This document shows, one piece after another, positions 11,401 to 24,746 of a stretch of 64,000 nt of DNA. Every line of letters starts with the position of its first letter. The first letter of the stretch is position 1. The notes under the pieces were generated by a model. That model was not told the DNA's origin and ran no database searches. It saw only the letters and a list, made by a program, of their open reading frames with translations. Position numbers and translations under genes: made by a program. Origin of the DNA: Phallusia mammillata (Eukaryota > Chordata > Ascidiacea > Phlebobranchia > Ascidiidae); NCBI GenBank assembly GCA_003260075.1, contig QLIY01000118.1, positions 62,001-126,000 on the forward strand, written 5' to 3'.

Positions 11401-14400
11401 TGTGGCTGGTTTTTTTTGTATTTAAAAACAAAAAATAAATAGATGCAGCCACCAATAACGAAATGGTTGTTCACCCCTGGACAAAAAAGAATAAAATTCT
11501 CTTAGCTGTGTCATTCATTTATTTGTAAAACTTGCTGCAATGTATAAATGATTGCTAACCACTTATGTGATAAGTGTTTGAGAACTTTCCTTTATCCATT
11601 TTAAAGTTGAAGACTCATGTATTGTTGTGTGTGTATTGTTAAAATTTAGAAAAGTCTATTTGTAAATTTTCATTTCTAAATGTTTGTTCAGCCTTCAGGG
11701 TTTCCAAATGCTCAAACACATTTTTTAATCTCCTACCCTGGGGGGGGGGGCAATTTAGAAAAGTCTATTTGTAAATTTTCATTTCTAAATGTTAATTCAG
11801 TCTTCAGGGTTTCCAAATGCTCAAACACATTTTTTAATCTCCTACCCTGACCGATCACAAGCTTCAGTCACATGTGGACAAGTTGGGATGGTTCAATTAT
11901 TAAGATCTGCTCTCGACAGCTGGATCCATGATATTGATCAACAATATTTTGCACTGGCTTACTGGGAAGGCAAGTTGTTTGTTTTGTTAAATCCCTCAAC
12001 ATATCGTTTTCTACATATGCATTTCAAGTGTTTACTTGTCAACATAAAAATAAAAATTTTTTTTTCTTGGCTGCATGATGTTTTTAACAAGCCTTTACTG
12101 ACTTTAAGTTTGACTTTCAGTTTTATTTGGTAAAATATAATTAACAAAATCTGTGTTTTCTTGCAGATAGCGAATACCATTTTATACAGACCTTTGTTGA
12201 ACTGCAAAACAGAGTAAAGCTGTGTGAGGGCAAGCAAGTATTTTACCTCAGGATCTTGTATTTTCCACCAAACACTAATAACATTGAGTAAGTAAATGAA
12301 ACTATTGTTGATGCATTTGCAAGGATCTATTTCAATTTAAATTGGCAAACATAGCTTAGTCAACTGTATTTGCTACTATATGTTTTGTTGTCTTACAGAA
12401 AATTTTGTCTAAACCTTAAACATTTTTTTCTACAAACATGACGTTGATCATTTTATTTTTCATAATTTGAAGATCATGTAAAATTATAATTGGCCTTGTT
12501 ATGTGAGTACAAAGTACTTTGCCCCACCATGTCCAAGCAAGTCTGTTGTTATTTTGACCATCACTTGGTTTTAAGTATTGTCTATTGTGTAGTGCAAACA
12601 TGTTGAGAGCTATGTACTTCCAACTTCGAGTGGATCTTCTTGACGAACGAATAACTTGCATATATGATGATGCCTTGTCCACTGCTGCTCTGGCCTTACA
12701 GCATGAAATTGGAGATTACAAACAAGTAAGAGATTTAATGTATTAAAGTCATTAATTGTTTTCCTGGTTATGTAATAAAGTCATTTGGTGATTAGTGTTC
12801 TTGGGAATTGCTCTTTTTCCTTGGAGTATATAGTTCACTTCAATAGAAAACGTTTTTGGTTGAAATATATACTTTTCTTTGCTACTTGTTCTTTGTTCTC
12901 CTGCAACTACTTTGAAAGGACCTATTGTGTGCTAAAACATGTTTTCAACATTTTTAGCCAATATAATGTTAAGCTCATTAAATTTTCATCAAACAGACAT
13001 CACTACATTTATAAATATTTAATTCCGCCAACTGCATTTGCAAAAACAACACATTCAAACTATGCACCTATGCAGTGAATACAACATCTTTCAAAAATGC
13101 AACCAATATAATCTTAAATAAACATTTTTAAAGCAGCCATTTTACTCATAGCACGCTTTTCAAAAACCATTAGAAATAAGGTAAAAAAACAAAACTGCTG
13201 GAGGTTGTAAGAAAAAAAAAACGGTTTAATAATGACATAAAACATCACAAGGTTCAAGAAAATGCAGAAGAAATAGTATTATTAAGTCTCATGAAAAAGA
13301 CATGACACAGCAACTTGTAAAAATGTGAATGAAATCATTCATAAAAACCCAAAACATTGAAATATTCCTTACATGCATATCAATCCCTAATTTGTATACT
13401 GTTGGCTTGTGAAGTTTTCAAGTTTATACAAAACTTAATAAAGCAAAATAATTTCAGCGGAAATGTTTCATCACATGGTAGCGTAATTGAGAATCCCTTT
13501 ATTAGTCACAAACTTCGAAGGTGGTGTTGCTTGCTTGAAGGAAACTCTTTTTATCAACTCTGGATCTGTCATGTTATGTCCTTGCTCTGTGGAATTTTAT
13601 TGAATTAGTACATACTAGTTCTTGTAACAACTTAATGTATTGTGCGAATTGTCTATTTGTTGTTTTAATGAATTTTATGTAAGATAGATTTTGTTATGGA
13701 TGTTAAAATTGGGGGGGGGGTTCTGGATCTGTCATGTTATGTCCTTGCTCTGCGGAAACAAACATGAATCAGTACATACTAGTTCTACTTGCAACTGTAT
13801 GTATGTTGCAAATTGCTTTCTGTTATTTTAATGAACAGTTATTTAGTGATAAAGTAAATATGGACATTAACGTGATTGTTACGATCATTAACAATATGGA
13901 ATAAAACTACGAAGTCAATGCATTGAGGTGACGAAACAGGCAATTTAGAGTTTTTTTCCATTAAATTTTATACCTGTCATTTCTTCCATCCCATTTGGGG
14001 GGGGGGGGTTTGGTCATAACAAAATGGAATAAAACTACCAAGTCTCAATGCATTGAGGTGTCAAAACAGGCAATTTAGAGTTTTTTTTCCATTAAATTTT
14101 ATACCTGTCATTTCTTCCATCCCATTTGGCTCCGAAGTCATAATGTCAGGGAGAAATATAGATTGATGCTTTACCTGTAAAACAATATTCACTTGGAAGA
14201 AGTTAAAGCATATGTGCTTTGAATTATGGGAATGCTTTGGAGACCTGCTTGATTCAATATAACACCTTCAATAGGCCTGGCGTATCATGGCATTTAAACA
14301 AAATGTTTGTCAGTAAAAAAACTTTCAAGAAAGTTAATTTTTTTGGGTAATAGGATTTACAGTTGACTTATCTGTTTTCAAAAGCTTTGACCAACACCAT

Positions 14401-17400
14401 AATAGAACTAACTGCTTTATCCAGTACACAGCATTGTACAGAAAATAATAAACTACTAGTGCGGAATTTACCTCCCATACAAAAAATGTGTTCATCTGCA
14501 CTTGACCTTCATCAAGTACCAGCTGTACTTCAGCAGGAATGCTTTGTTTCATCAAAGTGATTCGAATATGTTTTCGAATGATGCACTCAGGATGCCACAG
14601 GTTTTCCCAGGGAACTTCCTACAGAACATTATTTTTTTGGCTTAAAATGTAGGGTTTAAATCATACTCTGGGCTGAAGTTAAACTAAAACTTCATGCTCC
14701 TTTGACATTTTTCCTATTACTATGAATTCGTGAATTAGTCAAATTCCCTGGAAATTGGTAAGATCAGTCATTATTAGCTGCATACTGGCACATTGTTTTG
14801 ACCTACAAGGTCTCTCCAGTGCAGCTGGTGATGAGAGATCGGCCATATGAGCTAAGCCCCTTGCGGCACTCCAGTTTGTTAAGAGCAGCAAGCTGAAAAA
14901 CTATGCCTACATTAGCTCATACAGATCTTTCATTGCAAGCAATGTACAATTACATTTATGGGTGTTGCAATAATTTAATTGTATGTTGTCGAAAGTGCTT
15001 ACAATTTTGTTTGCATCCACACTACATAGTGATCTATCTTGAGCTTCAATATACATTACAAGATTTCTTCCTTCTGGCATGATTACATTGAAGCAGCTGT
15101 CACTATATCGCAACCAGTGTGGCATTCCTTCAACAGCTTTCTGCAGAATATTGAAGCATTAGATATATACCAATCTATTGCTTTACTTTTTGTGGTTCTT
15201 GATACAGTAGTTGTTTTTACCTGTATCACATGAGGTAGGTCTTCGCATGCAAGAATGCTCACAAATTGGTTCTTCCTGGTGTCCATACTTTTGAAAATAA
15301 ACACTGAAATTCGTTTATTCAGTGCTTCCACATTCTATGAAAAATATTTTTAATATTTTTAAAGTTTTTTAGATCTTAAACTTCCCTTCATGCCTATGTA
15401 CAAGTTCTGCTAGAGGTTTACATCACCAATTCTTGATACAACTTGAAAGCTAAAAATTAAGATTGGTTTTCTCTCCATCATTAACAAATGTGGAAACATG
15501 GTTTTGGGTTTTTTTTACCATTAGAAAGTGTTGAAACTGTTTGTATTCACAATTAAACTTTTGGTTTGGCCACCAAATCGACCAAACTAAACTTACCTCT
15601 CCAGTACTAGCATGAAATGCACAAACATCTCCAAATGTGTCAAGTTTGAAAGTAACACTGTCAGCTGATCGAAAAACTTCACTTTCAAAATCTTGCCAGG
15701 TTTCATTGGTGTTTAGGTTTCGCCTCAATATCAGAATGTCATCTGTTTGAATATCTGCAAAGCCAACAATTTTGTTAAATACCCTTGTACTGAATTTTGA
15801 CAAGCCTTGCTTTGCCTCATTTCAAGCAAGGTTGTTAAATGCCGTTTATATGTTTTTCTACAATCATAGTTGTCCCTTTACCCTTAATATCGCTCAGGGG
15901 TCAACAAACTTTTTTCACAGGGGTCGGATAATTTACAAGCCATGATGCAGCTTTCCCAAACTAGAACTCACAAGGCAGTTCAGACGTTCCAGCAAAGGGC
16001 CTGTCTTTCCACAATCTTAGTTGTATTTACACGGTGCCGCTTTTAAATTGTAAAATTATGAAGAATGTATATTTATCTCATCTACCAACTAATGCTCCTA
16101 TATTCTAATTGCATAATTTCTTGGTTGCATTGAGGTCGTAAATTCAAATCACACATTCTTAAAAAGTTGTCAGTTTTATCACATAATCTGGTTAATTGCA
16201 GAAAAAGCCTGGAAAATTGTTTATGCAATTGATCGGATTCATCTATATTACCTGAATTTTCCCTTCTTGTTGTTCTACCATCCTCTGCTATTTCAATTTT
16301 TTGCCCACTTACAGCAATGCATGTTGGTAACTTTACAGTCACTGGTTTATCCAGTTTTAAATCAGCAGGATCAATTCTAATGGCTGGTGAAATTGCCATC
16401 ATGACTTGACCAGGTTCTTTGGTGTAATAATGATAAATCCTGTCCATTTTATGTGGAACTTGACCAACATCCAAAACAGATAGACGGAAAAGTGATTTTG
16501 CTTGAAGAGCATTTTTGGGGACTTCCAGACTGTAAATTGCAAAATATACAATTAAATCAGGGGTTGGAAACCAAAGGGAGGTATGCCAACCTTCGCATGC
16601 AATGTGATTTTTCATGGCCCACATGTGGTTTTTGACTTCATATTTAATTTTGATAGAATTACAATTTGACAGAATTAGAAGTATAAAAGACACAACCTAC
16701 TGATACAAATCTGTCTCAGGGGGGGGGGATTGGAAACCACAGGGAGGTATGCCAACCTTCCCATGCAATGCGATTTTTCATGGCCCACATGTGGTTTTTG
16801 ACTTTATATATAATTTTGATAGAATTACAATTTGATAGAATTAGAAGTATAAAAGACACAACCTACTGATACAAATCTGTCTCACTTTTGATCACTATTT
16901 AGATCAGACGACACTAACCGCTATTACAAAGTGTAAACAAAATTGGCATGTAGAAGCCATTATCATTTTGACATAACAAGCAAATTGCCATGCTGCTTTA
17001 AAAAGTTGCCAATCCCTGAATTAGATTATAACTTTCTGCACATATTTATCAATGTGTTTGTTAAAAAGTTAAGTAAGTTGTAAAGTGTTTCTTAGCCACT
17101 GTTTGACTTAAATTGTTGTTAATTTTTTCATCTCTGACTAGCCTAAACATTTGTGGCGTGAGTTCCTACACAATAACAATTTTCAAACAGACAAAACTCT
17201 TCGAACAAAACTACTTTAGTTCAATGTTTTACCTGCATCCAAAACATTTGATGGAGCCACCCTCTGGACCAATCACTTTGGAAAAAGACTCAGTTCCTTT
17301 GGATTTATTGACAGCTGATCTGTAGTTGAGTGATGGAGGTTTTAGAGTTTTTAAACCAAACTGTGTTTCAGTGGTTTCATTCAGATCATCCACAGTGATG

Positions 17401-20400
17401 CCCATTGGTTGATTGGTGGGTTGAAATTCCTGACTAGTTGCTATGGTTACAGGGATTGGCTGTCTTGCAATTTGTGGTTGAGTTCTTGAACTGTCATAAA
17501 AATTGGTCATATTGTTTGTTTTCTTGTACAATCAGTAATAAGTTTATATTTTCTACTTATGCTTGCTATAACAACAAAACAGTTTTTGAAATGATTTTTA
17601 GGATCACAGCCATTTCCCCCCATGTCTGCCGTACCTTAAGGCTATGATCAGGCTCTGAATTGTTTGTGTTCTATTTTGTGGAAATGTATTGTAAAAAAAT
17701 ATTAAAAACAGTTTATAGTGAGCTTACATTGCTTCTTGTGGCATCTCGATTCTGACACTGTTTTGTCCTTCATCAGTATCGTAGCTAAACAGGTGGTACT
17801 TTGGTTGTTGGTAGGTTTTTGTAACTTCTGGTTCAACAGCATGTCTTGGTTGCGTGGGAATAAACTGTTTTATAGCTGGCTGTGCTTGAGGTTGGGGTTG
17901 TACTTGTCTTGTGTTTATCACTGGCTGTTCCATGGGCTGTGGATCCATTATGGTGCTAACAAGAGTTCCATCTGGCTGTCTCCTGACCCTTGTTGCTATT
18001 TGTCCATCATTGTATGGGGGGGGGGAGGTTGTACTTGTCTTGTGTTTATCACTGGCTGTTCCATGGGCAGTGGATCCATTATGGTGCTAACAAGAGTGCC
18101 ATCTGGCTGTCTCCTGACCCTTGTTGCTATTTGTCCATCATTGTATGTGTCCTCAAGTATGCTACGTTCTGGGATGGCTATTGGAGGAACAATGATATTT
18201 CTTCGAGGACTTCTATGCATTGGCATATTGCTCTAGAAAAATGCCATTAGCAATTGAAGAATGTGAAATCGATTACCACAAAATTGAAGATAAGGCATTT
18301 AATTGTGCCAAATAAGGGTGGTACAAGAAATTCAGACAGTGGACACAGGAGAAAACAAAATATTTTTTACATTCGTAAATTTACATCTACAAATAGACTA
18401 TGTAAGAAATTCAATGAAATGTTTATAAAAGATTGGCTAATTTTAGTTTGAAATTCTGGTTTGAGAAACTTTTGTGTTTTCGATTGGGGTGGAACTAAAG
18501 TGGTATAGAGTATGGTTCGGCAACCTTTTCTGCACTATGAACTGGTTTGAAACTGAAATTTTATTACACACTGACCATTATGAAACATCAAATGTTCAGT
18601 AACGAAAATTTGTACCAGCTCATAAGTTACTACCAATTCAATTTTTTTACTACTAAACTTACAGACCAGGGGGGGGGGTCTTTTTTGCACTGCGAATTGG
18701 TTTGAAACTGAAATTTTTTCGCAGACTGACCATTATGAAACAACAAAAGTTCGGTAACGAAAATTTATACCAGTCAAGTTATTACTATGTTAATTTAATG
18801 AGAACATTTATGTTGTTTTATACAGGCTGGTAACAAACCTTTACAGACCTGCACCGGGCCTCGACTTGGTATTTGCCGACCACTGGTTTAGAGGGCAGCA
18901 CCAAAAAGTAGTGTGAGAACTTTAAAAATATCTTCAAACTATCCTCTATAAACAAGATAAACTTAGGGGGGGGGGGAAGATTCTGTATGCCTTGAAAAAC
19001 AATGAAATGGTAGAAATTGGAAAAGGTTTACTAAATTTTAAATTATCAACGACTTTAGTTTATCACTTTAGTTAAAAAAATTAATGCGGGGGGGGGGCCG
19101 GGCCTCAGCCTGGTGGTTGCCGACCACTGGTTTAGAGGGCAGCACAAAAAGTAGTTTAAAAACTTTAAAAATATCTTCAAACTATCCTCTATAAACAAGA
19201 TAAACTTAACTCTGTAATTTAACTTCACTTTTTTACCTGCATTGGCATCCTGTAAGCTCGAGGTGATGTTTGGAGTCCTGTTGTTTGCATTGGTTGATGT
19301 TTGCGATAAGACAGAAGTGACATGTTCGTTCCCTCCTTGGGAAACATGTCTTGCTCTTGACCTGCTATTAATTGTGCTCTTGGCGATAAACCATAAACGC
19401 TGCTGTCATCTCTCAAAAGATTCTGTATGCCTTGGAAAACAATGAAATGGTAGAAATTGGAAAAGGTTTACTAAATTTGAAATTATCAACGACTTTAGTT
19501 TATCACTTTAGTTAAAAAAATTAATGCATGCTCCAATCTAGTGGTTATAAAACGGTGCACCGACGGGCATACTTGGCTACCCAGAAAATTAGCCGTATGT
19601 GTTCCAACATAGTAAAAAGTTAACTTACATAATGATTGTTGCAGTTTATAAATATTTTTTCTGTGTTCATATCAATGGTGCGCCCCCAAATTTTTTTATT
19701 CCATGTGCATCATGGGTTAAAATGTTTAAATAACGCTACTTTAAACCATGAGGTACCTAAATTGGTGTTTGAGTTGTATTGTGGTGTTCTACTTTTTATT
19801 TAAAATAAAAATAAATTAAACGTAAACATTTACCTGGTTTCTGGCTAAGTGCTTCTCGTACTCTTGGGTCTCCATCTACCACCATTTCTTCGAGTTTACT
19901 GAATAACTGGAGGACATCTTTAATGTCGTTCGTTTCACGGGTTGCAATAGTGGGTGCTGCAGTTTCTTTCTGTTTAGCAGCAGCTTCTTTCTTTTTGTCA
20001 GCTTTCTTTTTTGATTTATCTGATTTTCCCATCTTTAGGGCACTTTGAACCTGTCTGTAAAAAAGTTATTGTTAGTATTTTTTACGTCGGAATCATGTGG
20101 TTACATGCTGAATAAAAGGCAGCTTATAACCTTTCACTACTTGGCCTAAAAACCATACAAAAAAAATATGCACAGTTATAAAAAATAATTTGTTTCGAAG
20201 CATGATAGCAAAATTAGTTGTAGTTGTATTTACCAAATTATTATTCCCAATTAAAAAATTAAATCTAAATTTGCTACAGTTATTAAACAGACAGTATTGA
20301 ATTTTTGTTCTTTGTGCATTAATAGCACCATCCATAATGCTCAATAAAGTTTCAAACTGCAGGCTACAGGGGGGGGGGATTATTAAACAGACAGTATTGA

Positions 20401-23400
20401 ATTTTTGTTCTTTGTGCATAAATAGCACCATCCATAATGCTCAATAAAGTTTCAAACTGCAGGCTACAACTAAAACCAATAAGTGCACCATAATTTTTCT
20501 TCTATGTTTAGTGAACTTACCTAAAGGCACTCATTTTATATCTACAACAAAAAATCAAAAACTTTTAACAAGGCAATAATCTTAAATTTTACTTAAATAG
20601 TTTAAATAGTTATAACTAACTGACACAATTATACATTTTAAATAAAAAATTTACACGAAGATGTATCACCCTACAAGTTACCTTATATTTTTCTAACCCA
20701 CACACAATTGTAGCAGCTTTCTGAAGTCAGGTCACCAATCCTAAATGCAAACAAAATTACACGTTTGTGTTGCGAAGCCAAAAAATACTTCTGGTTGCTA
20801 AGTGCTAAAGGTAACAATGACCCAAAACCCCTTACTGTATCCTTAATATAATAACTTGAGCCCTTACTTGTGCTCTGATGACATAAAATGTTGACATAGG
20901 TATTGTGTCGTTCCACCATGCTCTGTTGAGAGAAAGAGTCAATTATATTGTTTAAATGTTTTGATTAATATCGACTACCAGCTTCACCGTCTGGTCGGCA
21001 TTTCTCCAATGTTTACTTTACCCCTATTGTTTTCTTAAACCTGTGATGGGTGCTGAAAGTGTTTGGATTACTAATCAATGGACTATTTTGTTGTTGTGTG
21101 ATTGTTTAAAACATTATTGGAACTTAATGATGTGATTTTTTTAAGGTTCATAGTTTTTGGGTTTGAAGCAGAGTGTGGGCTATTTTGTTGTTTTGTAATT
21201 ATACAAAATCTCACCCTAATTTGCCAACAGTGACATTCCAAGATTCTTAGTTTCTGGTTTTCCATTTAAAAAATATAATACATCATAGTAATTTATGTAC
21301 ATTAAAAAGCCTTTTGATGATTAGTTTTGTTACCATTATGTAAATTATTATGTCACACAAACTTCTTTGGAGAAATAGTCATCTATGTTTGTCTGTCTCA
21401 ATTCCCAAATTAAATTTGGCCTATTTTTAGGAGTATAAGAATGAATATTTCAAGATGGATGAGTTTGTGCCATCTAATGTCGCCGCACAACTTGGTACAG
21501 CTCATGTGCGCCAGCAAGTGATAAAACTACACAGACAACTTGCGGGCATTGGCCAGAAAGAGGCCCAAGTTCTGTTCCTCAGAAGGTGTTCAAATCTTGA
21601 AGAATATGGAACTAACTTCCATAAAACCTTTCGGGTATTTTTTTTTCTTTACAAGCCAAACTAACTAATGTTAACTTGGTCTGGTGTAAATTTAATGTAA
21701 GACAGTTTGAAGCTTCATTAGCTTTTATATTTGAGAACCAACAAAGTCCTATTGTTATTATTTTTGTGTTCACATTTATTGTCTGATCTATTTTTTAATT
21801 TTTGTCTGATCGTAGTGTGAAAAATAATAAGTCATGATGGTCACTCTGATAATCAGGAAAATTTAAATATTACAGTTAGGGGGGGGGGCCAGCAGTGACA
21901 TTCCAAGATTCTTAGTATTATTTTTATTTAAAAAAGATGATACATTGTGGTAGTTTATGTGCATTAAAAAACCTTTTGAAAAATGATTAGTTTTGTTACT
22001 ATTATGTAAATTATTATGTCACACAAACTTCTTTTGAGAAATAGTCATCTATGTTTGTCTGTCTCATTTCCCAAATTAAATTTGGCCTATTTTTAGGAGT
22101 ACAAGAATGAATATTTCAAGATGGATGAGTTCGTTCCATCCAATGTCGTCGCACAACTTGGTACAGCTCATGTGCGCCAGCAAGTGATAAAACTGCACAG
22201 ACAACTTGCGGGCATTGGCCAGAAAGAGGCTCAAGTTCTGTTCCTCAGAAGGTGTTCAAACCTTGAAGAATATGGAACTAACTTCCATAAAACCTTTCGG
22301 GTATTTTTTGGGGGGGGGGTTTGTTCACATTTATTGTCTGATCTATTTTTAATTTTTGTCTGATCGTAGTGTGAAAAATAATACGTCATGATGGTCACTC
22401 TGATAATCAGGAAAATTTAAATATTACAGTTAAAGTCGTGCAAAAGTGAAAATGCTACATGGCTGGGCATCGGCCCAAGAGGAATTTTGGTTTTTGATCT
22501 TAAGAGCAACAACTCTCGCATGAAGCGACATTTTCTGAAGTGGACTGATCTCAAGAAAATGAACTGCAAGGTAATGATGCAAATTTAACATTTCTATCCG
22601 AGATACTTCATGCAAAAATAAATTGTTTATTACTGTATAGCCCTCCTGTATCCCCTAGTGATCTACGATGGATACATTTTTAAAGTATATTTAACATGAG
22701 AATTTCTAATTAAATTGCGACTGTGTTTTAAGTAACTATTTTTTAGCATTAATCGAGTGAAAATTACACAACCATTTAGCTAGTTCTTTGTAAATAAAAA
22801 GCTTAAGAAACACTGCATTAAGGTTTATGTATCAAACAGAGGTATTTCTTTTTCAGAATCGAAAACTCACTTTCTGTGTCATGAATCCTGATGTAAAACT
22901 GAAATTTTATCAGAAAATTCAACAAAGGTGAGTTGTTTTTAATTTTCATTTCAATCTTTTTTAAACCAAATTGAATCAACACATTCTGTCCGAATCAGAG
23001 CTTTCCAGTCCTTATACTTCACTGTTTTACGTTTGCACAATTTTTTGTAATAAGTTGTCATTTTGCCCCAAAATGTAATCTATTGTACTGTACACTCCAC
23101 CCATCTAATTCTACAAAGGCCTAGAGGTTGGCACTATCACTCACAAGCCGTTGTCTAAACCAAGCCTTTGTTGCAGGGCCAACTACCTACTGACAGTGAT
23201 TGGCAAGCTTCATCAGTTCTACAGCATACAGAAACCAAATCTCAAGGTCTCATCATTGGGTCTTTTTGATGACATGACAAGATTATCGTCCTCAACAAAC
23301 CCATCTCCATCGAGAAAATCATCCTTAGACACAACACTGAAAGGGGGGGGGGATCCTCTACAAACCCATCTCCATCGAGAAAATCATCCTTAGACACAAC

Positions 23401-24698
23401 ACTGAAACCTCCCAGGTCTCCCCTACAAGCATGCTTTACAAACAGTTCCATTGACCAAACCAAACAGGGAAAACAGCCAAAGGCAATCACTATCGATAGT
23501 TTTTCATCAAGCACACCAAGCATTGATACAACTGCTGTTAGAAAATCAAGTTTAAAATCCCAGTCAACCACAGTCAGTGGTCAAAATGCCACTGAAAAGC
23601 ATCAGCCTTCCTCACAAGGATTGTCCACTCCAAGTCATTTTGTTCGCAATTTCCGAACCATCAGAAAACCATCTTCTGCATCCTCCAGCTCCTCTGCTTC
23701 CAGGAGGAGACAGAGGATCGCAACATCCACCCCAGGGCTGTCTGATGCCCGAAGTACATGGTCTGTTCCGAATGATGAATACATTTCTCCAGTTACGCGA
23801 GCAAACAAGCGTAATATTGAAGTTACAAGTAAGTTTTGGTTTATGTTTACATAATACCATTGTTTGATTTAGTATGTTACAGACAAAATGTTACAGACTA
23901 TCAAATACTTTTTAAATGGATTTTAAAGTGTTGCATATCATTTTTGTCTTTTTTGGGTGATGACTAAAGAGTAATAGCACATGTTATTAAAAAAGTGCAT
24001 CTGCAATCATGTAATGGGTAAAAGAAATTAAAAAATTGATCAAACAATTAAAATAATGCTTACTTTGCAAACTTTTCAATGCTAAGTGTAATAATTGTTC
24101 TCACATTGTAAGGTATGGGGGGGGGGTGTGCAATCATGTAAAGGGTAAAACCGACTAAAAAATTGAACAAACAATTAAAATAATGCTAAGTGTAATAATT
24201 GTTCTCACATTGTAAGGTATCAACCAGGGTGCTTTATTTCTAGGTTCAGAGAGTGGATCATTTCATGAACAACTTCCAAAATCTTCGGAGGTAAGTGTTT
24301 AAAAGGTCTTAGGGTCCAAAGCATAAGACAACAACATGTTTACTGTAAGTAACTATCATGAAAATTTTTACTCATTACATGAAGCTGCCCAATGGCATAT
24401 AGTGGTAGAACCAGGAGTATGTGTGTCTGGTCAACATATTTTAACCTCATGACTTTTTGTGGTGGGGGGGGGGGGTGTTTACTGTAAGTAACTATCATGA
24501 AAACTTTTACTCATTACATGAAGCTGCCCAATGGCATATTGTGGTAGAACCAGGAGTATGTGTGTCTGGTCAACGTATTTTAACCTCATGACTTTTTGTG
24601 GTGGTTGAGATACTTTGTTTGCAATTAAAATCATAAGCTTAAACTAAGCTAATTGTGTAGGAAAGTGAGTTGGATCCTCATGATGATTCCATCCACCA

Positions 24699-24746
<48 letters not shown>

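Noticed and set aside
17718..18236. Plus-strand open frame of 172 codons
   Set aside because: It is the antisense shadow of ZU5 gene exon 3, repeats itself because of the allelic copy, and has no splice or domain support.
21431..22300. Tandem duplication of a FERM exon as a possible mutually exclusive exon pair
   Set aside because: The flanking introns are duplicated too, the copies differ by one residue, and a ten-G spacer sits between them. Two haplotypes explain this better.
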